From Flavobacterium indicum GPTSA100-9 = DSM 17447 (lineage in GTDB: Bacteria; Bacteroidota; Bacteroidia; Flavobacteriales; Flavobacteriaceae), in NCBI RefSeq assembly GCF_000455605.1, contig NC_017025.1, positions 2,046,001-2,110,000 of the forward strand: 64,000 nucleotides of DNA, given 5' to 3'. The position numbers and the translations under genes are program-made. Under the pieces are notes generated by a model. That model did no database searches and was not told where the DNA came from. It saw nothing but the letters and a program-made list of their open reading frames with translations. This document shows, in pieces, positions 53,003 to 61,025 of this stretch. Positions within the stretch are counted from its first letter, which is position 1. Each line of letters begins with the position of its first letter.

Positions 53003-54736
53003 ATGACAAAAATTCACTCCATAACACATCCAAATAAATTAATTCAACAAAAAGTAAATTATTTTGCTGATTATTATTCTTTTGTAGTAGATCAACTAGG
53101 AAAAAATATTGATTTTGAAATTGAAAACACTCTCTCAATTATTGAGAAAATCATATTTCAAATTGAAAACAACCCTAGAATTGATAGTAGAAATCAATAT
53201 ATTGACATTTATTTTAAAAGCAATTTTTTAAATATAAATAATAAGTATTTTAAAGAATATAAAATCCATTATCCAATTATTTGTAAACATATTAATAAAT
53301 ATTCCGAATTAAAAATTAAAGAAAAAAACAAATGGATTGAAGATAATAAATCAATATTATTAAAAGACTTAAAAAGGTTTAAAACATATTTGATTAAAAA
53401 TATGTTTAAAAAATCCATCAAATCAATAATTAGTTTTTTAAAATGTGAACATGATTTGTCTGAACACATAGAAGATTTAAAATATTACACTTATGTAATT
53501 GCTGTTGAATTGTTTTTTGTCCAAGGAAATAAAAATGAAATAAAAGATATTTTTGACAGAATAATTTCTTCTGATATAAATAAATTTCCATTTAACAATA
53601 CAATTTCAAAAGAAAGCAAAAAAAAGAAAGAAGAATTTATAGTTAATAGAACTTTTGATCAACAATTTGAAGGTATTTTGAACTATTATAAATCAAAAGA
53701 GATTAAAAACTATTATGTATTTAGAATAGGTAATTTTCAAATCAAAGAAGATTTAGTTTTTAAAATTGATGATATAGAAATTTACAATTCAGAAGATAAA
53801 AAGATAAAGAAAATAAAAGAAAAATTTAAATTAAAATCTCAAGAATATACTCCTGACTTTTTTAATGAGAGCTTCAAAAGTTTTGTCATAATTAAGAATA
53901 TTTCTAAAAATGAAAAAGAAAATCATAAATCAGCTCTAAAGAAAGCATCTAAATGGATTGAAAATATTAATCATAATTGTGAGATGAGCGCTTTTATTGA
54001 TAAAAAATCATATCTATTTACAAATGATTTTAAAAACTTTGGATGGAGTTTATCTTTCAGTGAAGAGCCAAGAATATTCCAAAAACATAATTTAAATAAT
54101 ATTACAGGTTATCAAATAAATAAGTTTCTAAATAATAAAAAAATAAAAGGTAAAGTAGAATTCCTTTCAAATGAAAGTACCTATATAAAAGCTAAGAATA
54201 ATGGCAGTTTAGATTTATATTGGCAATATCTAGAAAACCTAATTGGAAAACCTTTTAAAGAAAAACTAAAAAAATTTATAAATAAAGAAGTAAAAGAAAA
54301 TGAAACAGAATTTATTTTTGAATACATAAGAAATTCTTTTAACATATTTAATCTTAATTCTGAAATAAGCTTTGAAATTAATCAAGAAGAGGCTTTGAAA
54401 ATTTTTAAAACATTTTCTGATAAAAGTAAAGTAGACTTAGTCAATATAAAATCTAAAATAAATAATCCATTTCTAAATGAAACAATTGAATATTACTTTA
54501 AACTAGAAGAAAAAAATCTAATTAATTACTGTGATTATATCTTAAAAATTTTAACTGAATTACAAGAACAAAGAAACTTCATTCAACATGGCGGAATTGA
54601 ATTCCAAAAATCCTACTACAAGTTAATTAATTCTATTCCACAATTAATTGATTTATTTAGAATTAAAATTGTAAACTTAATGATTGAAAATCCTGATAAA
54701 AAATTAAGTGAAATATTGAGTCATAACTGTGAATAA
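53003..54736 (+). CDS. Orphan protein with C-terminal HEPN-like RX4H motif
   Basis: This 577-residue cytoplasmic protein has no signal peptide or membrane helix and is rich in Lys, Asn, Ile and Phe. I do not recognise a full-length family. Near residue 533 it reads LQEQRNFIQHGGIEF: the R-N-F-I-Q-H matches the RX4H motif of HEPN RNase domains, in a helical C-terminus resembling ApeA-type HEPN proteins of anti-phage defence. The N-terminal 200 residues are helical; the middle (about 230-400) is mixed alpha/beta. Base composition is far more AT-rich than the flanking mutB and mqnB-like genes, suggesting transfer. It is a single gene between a terminator and a convergent gene. Confidence 0.6.
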   Translation: MTKIHSITHPNKLIQQKVNYFADYYSFVVDQLGKNIDFEIENTLSIIEKIIFQIENNPRIDSRNQYIDIYFKSNFLNINNKYFKEYKIHYPIICKHINKYSELKIKEKNKWIEDNKSILLKDLKRFKTYLIKNMFKKSIKSIISFLKCEHDLSEHIEDLKYYTYVIAVELFFVQGNKNEIKDIFDRIISSDINKFPFNNTISKESKKKKEEFIVNRTFDQQFEGILNYYKSKEIKNYYVFRIGNFQIKEDLVFKIDDIEIYNSEDKKIKKIKEKFKLKSQEYTPDFFNESFKSFVIIKNISKNEKENHKSALKKASKWIENINHNCEMSAFIDKKSYLFTNDFKNFGWSLSFSEEPRIFQKHNLNNITGYQINKFLNNKKIKGKVEFLSNESTYIKAKNNGSLDLYWQYLENLIGKPFKEKLKKFINKEVKENETEFIFEYIRNSFNIFNLNSEISFEINQEEALKIFKTFSDKSKVDLVNIKSKINNPFLNETIEYYFKLEEKNLINYCDYILKILTELQEQRNFIQHGGIEFQKSYYKLINSIPQLIDLFRIKIVNLMIENPDKKLSEILSHNCE

Positions 54737-54775
54737 TTTTAACTGTAGATTGAAATTAATCTATTAGCTATTTTT

Positions 54776-55333
54776 TTAAACCCCATCCACCGCCATCACA
54801 CCTTCCAAAAAATCTATACTTTTCACTTCTTCAAAAAAGTCGATTTCGGTTTCGTGAGGTAAAAAATCAGAGATGATGCGCACGATAAAATCTTGTGGTT
54901 TTTTCAAAAATTTAAAAGTGTAATCTTCCATATTTACTACTGTTTTTTCGGCTAAATCGGTTGTTCTTACAAACTTATCGGAAGTTAAGGAAGATAAACA
55001 AGGTAAATTTAGCTTTGGCTTTTCGGTGATAATGGGTTTTCCGTTTTCAAACAAACCACCTTCGTAACCGTATAGCGAGGCATTCGTAATTTCGATAGGT
55101 TTTCCTAAATGCAAATAATCGGGTAAATGGGCTTCTTTTCCTACTACAGCCGCAAAACCCATTAACACACAAATATCGTGTGGTGGCAATTGCATCATCG
55201 CCTTAGCCGTACTTTCGCGACCAATTCCAGACACAATTACTTCGTATGTATGATTCAAATTCGGAATTCGAGCTAAGGCGTTAAGGACTTTTTCTCGCTC
55301 AATTTCCATTGGGGTTAATATGATTATCTTCAA
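54776..55333 (-). CDS. Nucleoside phosphorylase-like protein (MTAN/MqnB fold)
   Basis: This 185-residue protein has the purine nucleoside phosphorylase/hydrolase fold of MTA/SAH nucleosidase and futalosine hydrolase. It has KIIILTPMEIEREKVLNALA, VIVSGIGRESTAKAMMQLPP, ICVLMGFAAVVGKE, and near the end VVNMEDYTFKFL with VRIISDFLPHET in place of the usual V-x-M-E and R-x-x-S-D motifs. It is shorter than typical hydrolases. It could be a futalosine hydrolase by name, but the window also has isochorismate synthase (classical menaquinone route), so another nucleoside is more likely. The start codon is TTG; it preserves the first strand. Confidence 0.7.
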   Translation of the reverse strand: MKIIILTPMEIEREKVLNALARIPNLNHTYEVIVSGIGRESTAKAMMQLPPHDICVLMGFAAVVGKEAHLPDYLHLGKPIEITNASLYGYEGGLFENGKPIITEKPKLNLPCLSSLTSDKFVRTTDLAEKTVVNMEDYTFKFLKKPQDFIVRIISDFLPHETEIDFFEEVKSIDFLEGVMAVDGV

Positions 55334-55442
55334 AATTTCAAAATTAAATCACAAAATAAAGTAATTTGAAGAAATTAAAGCGTGTATATTTTTTATATTT
55401 TTGAAGAATTATAAAATCAAATTGAATTTACTTTTTAAAATT

Positions 55443-55569
55443 TTAACCACATAGAAATATAGATATTCATAAACTCTAAAAGTCGTTTCACTTTGTAATA
55501 GAAAAAATAGCTATGTGTAACAATGAATTGACTATAACTATCTTTTTATTTATATTCCTATGTGGTTAA
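55443..55569. repeat. Long inverted repeat element in a 310-base gap
   Basis: The gap 55334-55643 has no gene. Its centre is bounded by TTAACCACATAGAAATATA and TATATTCCTATGTGGTTAA, 19-base inverted arms with one mismatch, about 90 bases apart. A related CTATGTGTAAC lies inside (55511-55521). The unit could fold into one long stem-loop or be a small non-autonomous element. From memory, AACCACATAG repeats are common between Flavobacterium genes. The rest of the gap is AT-rich with nothing recognisable. Confidence 0.65.
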
Positions 55570-55643
55570 TTCATTTTCCGTAAGTAAATTATTAAAAGTA
55601 TAACTAAATTTAAATTGAATTTTCGTTTTCAATAAATTATTTC

Positions 55644-56771
55644 ATGTCAAAACTACCTAACATTACCACCAGTATATTTTCCGTAATGTCGCAATTAGCG
55701 AACCAACACGGTGCTATTAATTTATCGCAAGGATTTCCAAATTTCCCTGAAGACGAACGTTTGTTACAAATTTCGGAACGTATTATTCGAGAAAACATTC
55801 ACCAATATACGCCGATGGCAGGTTTGCCTTCGTTATTGGAAAAAATTGCGAATCAAACGTTAAAACAATACGGAAGAAAAATCAATACCACAACTGAACT
55901 ATTGATTACCGCTGGCGCTACACAAGGCGTTTTTACAGCGATTAACACGTTTGTGAATCAGGGTGATGAAGTACTAATTTTAGATCCAAGTTATGACAGT
56001 TACGAACCTTCAGTTTTAGTTGCCGGTGGAAAACCTGTTCGTGTTTCATTAAACGATGATTACACACCCAATTTCAACCGAATTGAAAGCGCGATTTCAG
56101 CTAAAACCAAAATGATTGTCATCAATAATCCACACAATCCTACGGGTAGAATTTGGACAGAACAAGATTTTGAAGCCTTAGAAACTATTTTAGAAAAACA
56201 TCCTCAAATCTTAATTTTAGGTGACGAAGTGTACGAATACATTACGTTTTCGCAACCTCATATTTCATTTAATACACGTCCAAAATTAGTCGAAAGAACC
56301 ATCATCGCTTCTTCTTTTGGAAAATCATTGCATGTTACGGGTTGGAAAGTGGGTTATTTAATTGCTCCTGAAAATTTAATGTACGAAATGAAAAAGGTAC
56401 ATCAATTTTTAGTCTTTAGTGTGAATAGTTTTTCACAACATGTTATTTCGGAATACTTGGATGTGGTTAATTTTAGCGAAGTTTCCAAAATGTATCAACG
56501 CAAACGCGATTTGTTTCAAAACCTAATTAAAAACAGCCGCTTTGAGTTAATGCCTTGTGATGGAACGTATTTTCAAGTGGTGAATTACAACCAAATTTCG
56601 AATAAAAACGATGTGGATTTTGCTAAGGAATTGATTGTAAATCATGGCGTGGCTTCCATTCCGATTTCTGTTTTTTATAACGATAATACAGATAGACACA
56701 TGCTTCGTTTTTGTTTTGCTAAAACCGATGAAACTTTAATTGCGGCGGCTGAAAAACTAAATAAATTGTAA
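55644..56771 (+). CDS. Class I PLP aminotransferase, methionine aminotransferase type
   Basis: This 375-residue fold-type I aminotransferase has INLSQGFPNFPEDERLLQIS, ITAGATQGVFTAINTFVNQG, VINNPHNPTGRIWTEQDFEA and LGDEVYEYITF. The PLP lysine lies in SSFGKSLHVTGWKVGYLIAP, with FRFCFAK-type ending (LRFCFAKTDE). It resembles YbdL-type methionine/kynurenine aminotransferases, which act in methionine salvage by amino transfer to 2-keto-4-methylthiobutyrate. Substrate is inferred from similarity. It is monocistronic, with a terminator-like hairpin following. Confidence 0.9.
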   Translation: MSKLPNITTSIFSVMSQLANQHGAINLSQGFPNFPEDERLLQISERIIRENIHQYTPMAGLPSLLEKIANQTLKQYGRKINTTTELLITAGATQGVFTAINTFVNQGDEVLILDPSYDSYEPSVLVAGGKPVRVSLNDDYTPNFNRIESAISAKTKMIVINNPHNPTGRIWTEQDFEALETILEKHPQILILGDEVYEYITFSQPHISFNTRPKLVERTIIASSFGKSLHVTGWKVGYLIAPENLMYEMKKVHQFLVFSVNSFSQHVISEYLDVVNFSEVSKMYQRKRDLFQNLIKNSRFELMPCDGTYFQVVNYNQISNKNDVDFAKELIVNHGVASIPISVFYNDNTDRHMLRFCFAKTDETLIAAAEKLNKL

Positions 56772-56796
56772 GTTTTTAATATAATTTTTACAAAAT

Positions 56797-56846
56797 AAAA
56801 CATTTCATCGAGTATTTTTCAACACTTGTCGAAATGTTTTTTTTAT
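56797..56846 (+). terminator. Intrinsic terminator after the aminotransferase
   Basis: AAAACATTTC and GAAATGTTTT form a perfect ten-base-pair stem with a large 24-base loop, followed by a T tract. Confidence 0.7.
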
Positions 56847-56936
56847 TCCTTTTCAATACTACATCTTTGCACCACACAAAAAAACCCACTACTCAAAATT
56901 AATAACCTACTATTAATTTAATAAATTAATAGTATA

Positions 56937-57641
56937 ATGAAATTAAAAAATTTAGTATTTGCCCTTCTTATAACGAATTTAAGTTATAGTCAAGTTGGAA
57001 TTAATACCACTACTCCAACAAAAGAACTAGATGTAAATGGAAACATGAGAGTTAGAGGATTATCTAATTCAAGTGGCCGAACAGCAACTGTTTCTGCTAT
57101 GCCTGACGGAACTTTGGTTACGGGTTACTCTGACCCATCGGCGCCTGGTACACGTTTCGTTGGTTTTTTAAATGCCGACATTTCATTAAACGAGGATTAC
57201 AACTACAAAGAAATTGTATTAGGAAATGAATTAATTGATGTGAATAATGAATATAATGCTTCTTCTGGTCGTTATTCTCCCGTAGTTTCTGGATATTATA
57301 AAATTTCTATGGATTTTGACATTGGCGATTACACCAGTGATTCCTATGATTTAGATATATTAATTGGACTTTGGGATTTCACAACCAACAATTGGGTTTT
57401 AAGAAGAACTTTTAAACATAGAGACAATAATAACTCAGGAATGACAGACGGTAGAAATGAAAGCTATGGAATTTCAAATTATTTACAGTTGACTGTCGGG
57501 CACTCCTATGGATTTAGAATTTTTTCTGACTATGATCCTTCCATTGGCTCGTCTGGAAGAAATGCTAAATTAAAATACCAAAACAGTGGTTCTACAGGTA
57601 CTTCTTTATCAACAAGCTTTTCAATAGAAAAAGTCCTTTAG
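56937..57641 (+). CDS. Secreted C1q-like/tail-tip-like protein, copy 1
   Basis: This 234-residue protein has a signal peptide (about 1-18, ending LSYSQ) and starts its mature part with VGINTTTPTKELDVNGNMRV. That motif is widespread in Bacteroidetes fibre-like secreted proteins, usually before a trimeric stalk. The C-terminal 140 residues are a beta-sandwich candidate reminiscent of C1q/TNF domains (GRYSPVVSGYYKISMDFDIG, ILIGLWDFTTNNWVLRRTF, YGISNYLQLTVGHSYGFRIF). No enzyme motif is present. It is a tandem paralogue of the gene at 57902-58612. Confidence 0.7.
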   Translation: MKLKNLVFALLITNLSYSQVGINTTTPTKELDVNGNMRVRGLSNSSGRTATVSAMPDGTLVTGYSDPSAPGTRFVGFLNADISLNEDYNYKEIVLGNELIDVNNEYNASSGRYSPVVSGYYKISMDFDIGDYTSDSYDLDILIGLWDFTTNNWVLRRTFKHRDNNNSGMTDGRNESYGISNYLQLTVGHSYGFRIFSDYDPSIGSSGRNAKLKYQNSGSTGTSLSTSFSIEKVL

Positions 57642-57744
57642 GTAAAAAATAAATACTGTAAGATTGATTTTCCACAAATTTACAATTCATAAATAGTTAA
57701 ATTATTCAATCAGAAACACCACAATTTGCAATAAAACAACATAT

Positions 57745-57785
57745 AAAATGGATTAATAGTACATTTATTAATCCATTTTTTAATT
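57745..57785 (+). terminator. Intrinsic terminator between the tandem paralogues
   Basis: AAAATGGATTAAT and ATTAATCCATTTT form a perfect 13-base-pair stem with a nine-base loop and T tract, 104 bases after copy 1. The rest of the 260-base gap is AT-rich with no gene. Confidence 0.85.
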
Positions 57786-57901
57786 TATAGTAAAAATAAA
57801 ATATCAGTTGTAATTTGTGTATAATAAAACGAATTTTGCATACCCAAATTAACTACCAATTTCTACTAGATTTCTAATACAAAAAAACCTAAAAGAAATC
57901 A

Positions 57902-58612
57902 ATGAAATTATTACAAAAAATGGCATTACTTTTACTTATAAGTAATGTATCGATGAATGCACAAGTAGGTATCAACACTACTACCCCAACTCAAGAATTA
58001 GATGTTAATGGAGATCTACGCGTTAGAGGTCTTGGCAATTCAAAAGGAAAAACAGCTACTGTATCTGCCTTACCTGATGGAACACTGATTACAGGATACA
58101 CAGATATGACAGCTCCAGGAATTAAATTTGTTGGAAACTTAACTTCAGATATTACGTTAGATCAAGATTACAATTACAAAGATATTGTTCTTGGAAATGA
58201 ATTAATTGACGTAAATAATGAATATAATGTTGCTAATGGTCGATACATGCCAAAAGTAGATGGGTATTACAAAATATCAATGGATTTTGACATGGGTGAT
58301 TATACAGACGACAATAAAGATGTTGATATTTTAATTGGACTTTGGGATTTAACTTCAAATAGCTGGGTTTTAAGAAGAACATTTAAATATAAAGACAACA
58401 ATAACACAGGAATGACCAATGGTAGAAATGAAAGTTATGGTATTTCAAATTACCTACAATTAAATTCAACACATTCTTATACTTTTAGAATTTTTGTTGA
58501 TTACGATCCAAGTATTACTTCAGATAATAGAACTGCTCGATTAAAAGCCTACAACAGTGGATCCACTGGAACATCGATATCAACTAGTTTTTCAGTAGAA
58601 AAAGTATTATAA
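57902..58612 (+). CDS. Secreted C1q-like/tail-tip-like protein, copy 2
   Basis: This 236-residue tandem paralogue of the preceding gene has a signal peptide (ending SMNAQ), VGINTTTPTQELDVNGDLRV, then the same C-terminal beta domain (NNEYNVANGRYMPKVDGYYK, DILIGLWDLTSNSWVLRRTF, GISNYLQLNSTHSYTFRIFV). The mature parts are by eye around 70 percent identical, with the same lengths and the same end (STSFSVEKVL against STSFSIEKVL). Divergence is spread evenly. Its stop overlaps the stop of the convergent xerD gene by six bases. Confidence 0.7.
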   Translation: MKLLQKMALLLLISNVSMNAQVGINTTTPTQELDVNGDLRVRGLGNSKGKTATVSALPDGTLITGYTDMTAPGIKFVGNLTSDITLDQDYNYKDIVLGNELIDVNNEYNVANGRYMPKVDGYYKISMDFDMGDYTDDNKDVDILIGLWDLTSNSWVLRRTFKYKDNNNTGMTNGRNESYGISNYLQLNSTHSYTFRIFVDYDPSITSDNRTARLKAYNSGSTGTSISTSFSVEKVL

Positions 58613-59518
58613 TTTTTTATTTCCTCTTGGATGAAAGGATTCCATAACTGTGGTTAAATGCTTTCTATCTAAGTGCATATAAATTTCAGTCGTTGTTATG
58701 GATTCATGTCCTAACATCAACTGAATAGCCCGTAAGTCCGCACCATTTTCAAGCAAATGCGTAGCAAATGAATGCCTGAAAGTATGCGGACTTATTGTTT
58801 TTTTGAGGTTAATTTTAAGAGCTAAATCTTTTATAATGGTAAAAACCATTGCTCTTGTTAATTGCTTCCCTCTTCTATTTAAAAATAAGGTATCTTCAAA
58901 ACCTTTTTGAATAGAACCATGATTCCTTATAAAATCTTTATAGGTTTCAATATATTTTTGTGTTGAAGGGCTGATTGGCACAAAACGTTGTTTATTTCCT
59001 TTTCCTGTAACTTTTATAAAACCTTCATCAAAGAACAAATCAGAAATTTTTAAAGAAATTAATTCAGAAACCCGTAAACCACAACTATATAAAGTTTCCA
59101 ACATTGCTTTATTACGTTCGCCTTCAGGTGTACTTAAATCTATTGCTCCAATTAACAAATCAATTTCTTCAGTCGAAAGCGTATCCGGCAATTTTCTTCC
59201 CACTTTTGGAACTTCAATCAATTCCATAGGGGAATCATTTCTATAATCTTCAAATACTAAATAGCTAAAAAAACTTTTTAATCCTGAAATAATCCTAGAT
59301 TGGCTTCGGGCATTAACTTGAGAAGCAATGTGATAAATAAAAGCTTGAACTTGTTCATCAGTTATTTTTACAGGTGTAACCTCTATCTTATTTAATTCTA
59401 AAAAAAGAACTAACTTTTCAATATCAAACGTATAGTTTTCTATTGTATTTGAAGATAATCCTCTTTCCAACTTCAAATAATTTTGATATTCTTTAATGTA
59501 AGTTTGCCAATTTGCCAT
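58607..59518 (-). CDS. xerD: Site-specific tyrosine recombinase XerD
   Basis: This 303-residue tyrosine recombinase resolves chromosome dimers with XerC. The N-terminal SAM-like core-binding domain (about 5-95: YLKLERGLSSNTIENYTFDI) precedes the catalytic domain. That domain has ETLYSCGLRVSELISLKISD (catalytic Arg), VTGKGNKQRFVPISP (Lys), SPHTFRHSFATHLLENGADL (His-x-x-Arg), LGHESITTTEIYMHLD (His and Tyr). Length and order match housekeeping XerD. It lies directly beside the GIY-YIG/tRNA-His repeat array on the same strand, but nothing ties it mechanistically to that array. Confidence 0.92.
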   Translation of the reverse strand: MANWQTYIKEYQNYLKLERGLSSNTIENYTFDIEKLVLFLELNKIEVTPVKITDEQVQAFIYHIASQVNARSQSRIISGLKSFFSYLVFEDYRNDSPMELIEVPKVGRKLPDTLSTEEIDLLIGAIDLSTPEGERNKAMLETLYSCGLRVSELISLKISDLFFDEGFIKVTGKGNKQRFVPISPSTQKYIETYKDFIRNHGSIQKGFEDTLFLNRRGKQLTRAMVFTIIKDLALKINLKKTISPHTFRHSFATHLLENGADLRAIQLMLGHESITTTEIYMHLDRKHLTTVMESFHPRGNKKL

Positions 59519-59602
59519 AGAAAAGCCATTTTAGCTAATGTAAAAAAATAAATTTAAATTTAGAATATTAATCTTTAAAGGAAAAAAATCAGAAAAGTAC
59601 AT

Positions 59603-59656
59603 AAACAAAAAAAGTCCTGATTTCTCAGGACTTCAGGGTGAATGATGGGTCTCGAA
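59603..59656 (-). repeat. 54-bp direct repeat, left end of the array
   Basis: Comprises the terminator hairpin (59612-59633) and the tRNA-His 3' fragment (59637-59656). The other copies lie at 59962-60015, 60321-60374, 60680-60733 and, as the real tRNA end, 61039-61092. Confidence 0.85.
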
Positions 59657-59687
59657 TGCCGACGATAAATGTCGGCATCGAGACAAA

Positions 59688-59948
59688 CTATGTTTCGTCT
59701 CGACCCGCGTATTTTTCAATAAACATTAATAATCTTTCTCTGTTCAAATTTTTCAATTTTTTCTCTAAAACCATTGCTTCAGATCTTGAAGACTTTTCTA
59801 AAACACATTTTTTAACCCATGGAATATAGGGTGAAGTTGCTTTTTCATATCCTGAATTATGCCTCAAAATTCTCTCATGAAAATTTTGTGTTTGACCTAT
59901 ATAAAATTTATCAAAATCTAACGAGTAAATTATATAAACATAAAACAT
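59688..59948 (-). CDS. GIY-YIG nuclease, array copy 1
   Basis: This 86-residue protein is a single GIY-YIG endonuclease domain of the small YhbQ/UPF0213-like kind. MFYVYIIYSLDFDKFYIGQT carries the two catalytic tyrosine segments. The catalytic arginine and histidine are in HERILRHNSG, and the metal-binding glutamate is in RSEAMVLEKKLKNL. It ends KYAGRDET. Copy 1 differs from the others by QNFHERI in place of QNFEERI, and shares MVLEKK with copy 2. No promoter is evident directly upstream, so expression may depend on read-through from tRNA-His. Confidence 0.85.
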   Translation of the reverse strand: MFYVYIIYSLDFDKFYIGQTQNFHERILRHNSGYEKATSPYIPWVKKCVLEKSSRSEAMVLEKKLKNLNRERLLMFIEKYAGRDET

Positions 59949-60046
59949 ATGACTTTTTTTAAAACAAAAAAAGTCCTGATTTCTCAGGACTTCAGGGTGA
60001 ATGATGGGTCTCGAATGCCGACGATAAATGTCGGCATCGAGACAAA

Positions 60047-60307
60047 CTATGTTTCGTCTCGACCCGCGTATTTTTCAATAAACATTAATAATCTTTCTCT
60101 GTTCAAATTTTTCAATTTTTTCTCTAAAACCATTGCTTCAGATCTTGAAGACTTTTCTAAAACACATTTTTTAACCCATGGAATATAGGGTGAAGTTGCT
60201 TTTTCATATCCTGAATTATGCCTCAAAATTCTCTCCTCAAAATTTTGTGTTTGACCTATATAAAATTTATCAAAATCTAACGAGTAAATTATATAAACAT
60301 AAAACAT
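60047..60307 (-). CDS. GIY-YIG nuclease, array copy 2
   Basis: Identical to copy 1 except for QNFEERI (two base changes). It keeps MVLEKK, as copy 1, but has the EER of copies 3 and 4, so it is intermediate between the array ends. All GIY-YIG catalytic residues (YVYIIYS, FYIGQT, the ERILRH arginine and the conserved glutamate in SEAMVLEK) are intact. It sits in the second 359-base unit between the same hairpins and tRNA fragment. Confidence 0.85.
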   Translation of the reverse strand: MFYVYIIYSLDFDKFYIGQTQNFEERILRHNSGYEKATSPYIPWVKKCVLEKSSRSEAMVLEKKLKNLNRERLLMFIEKYAGRDET

Positions 60308-60405
60308 ATGACTTTTTTTAAAACAAAAAAAGTCCTGATTTCTCAGGACTTCAGGGTGAATGATGGGTCTCGAATGCCGACGATAAATGTCGGCATCGAG
60401 ACAAA

Positions 60406-60666
60406 CTATGTTTCGTCTCGACCCGCGTATTTTTCAATAAACATTAATAATCTTTCTCTGTTCAAATTTTTCAATTTTTTTTCTAGAATCATTGCTTCAG
60501 ATCTTGAAGACTTTTCTAAAACACATTTTTTAACCCATGGAATATAGGGTGAAGTTGCTTTTTCATATCCTGAATTATGCCTCAAAATTCTCTCCTCAAA
60601 ATTTTGTGTTTGACCTATATAAAATTTATCAAAATCTAACGAGTAAATTATATAAACATAAAACAT
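60406..60666 (-). CDS. GIY-YIG nuclease, array copy 3
   Basis: Encodes the same 86-residue protein with QNFEERI and MILEKK (Val to Ile from three base changes against copy 2, two of them silent). The sequence appears identical to copy 4, so these two are the most recent duplication or have been homogenised. The open frame and catalytic residues are intact, arguing against simple decay. Confidence 0.85.
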   Translation of the reverse strand: MFYVYIIYSLDFDKFYIGQTQNFEERILRHNSGYEKATSPYIPWVKKCVLEKSSRSEAMILEKKLKNLNRERLLMFIEKYAGRDET

Positions 60667-60764
60667 ATGACTTTTTTTAAAACAAAAAAAGTCCTGATTT
60701 CTCAGGACTTCAGGGTGAATGATGGGTCTCGAATGCCGACGATAAATGTCGGCATCGAGACAAA

Positions 60765-61025
60765 CTATGTTTCGTCTCGACCCGCGTATTTTTCAATAAA
60801 CATTAATAATCTTTCTCTGTTCAAATTTTTCAATTTTTTTTCTAGAATCATTGCTTCAGATCTTGAAGACTTTTCTAAAACACATTTTTTAACCCATGGA
60901 ATATAGGGTGAAGTTGCTTTTTCATATCCTGAATTATGCCTCAAAATTCTCTCCTCAAAATTTTGTGTTTGACCTATATAAAATTTATCAAAATCTAACG
61001 AGTAAATTATATAAACATAAAACAT
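60765..61025 (-). CDS. GIY-YIG nuclease, array copy 4 (tRNA-proximal)
   Basis: This 86-residue copy is the closest to the intact tRNA-His. The ATG at 61025 is used; the frame is open further upstream but would run backwards into the tRNA gene. It begins 17 bases after the tRNA terminator T tract. Its last codons (GRDET) lie in GGGTCGAGACGAAACA, a near copy of the tRNA T-arm sequence GGGTTCGAGACCC, as if the ancestral gene ended by running into a tRNA. Catalytic residues are intact. Confidence 0.85.
   Translation of the reverse strand: MFYVYIIYSLDFDKFYIGQTQNFEERILRHNSGYEKATSPYIPWVKKCVLEKSSRSEAMILEKKLKNLNRERLLMFIEKYAGRDET

Noticed and set aside
53269..53469. Minus-strand reading frame inside the HEPN-like gene
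   Set aside because: Short antisense frame in AT-rich DNA with no recognisable domain.
54776..55333. Firm futalosine hydrolase (mqnB) assignment
   Set aside because: Context favours the classical menaquinone pathway and motifs are atypical, so only a family-level call is given.
58607..59518. XerD as the integrase of the GIY-YIG array
   Set aside because: Sequence and length match housekeeping XerD, it lies outside the repeats, and nothing links it to the array beyond position.
59638..60906. Plus-strand 63-79-residue reading frames recurring in each array unit
   Set aside because: They are exact antisense shadows of the GIY-YIG genes and run through the terminator and tRNA fragment; the minus-strand frames have the catalytic motif.
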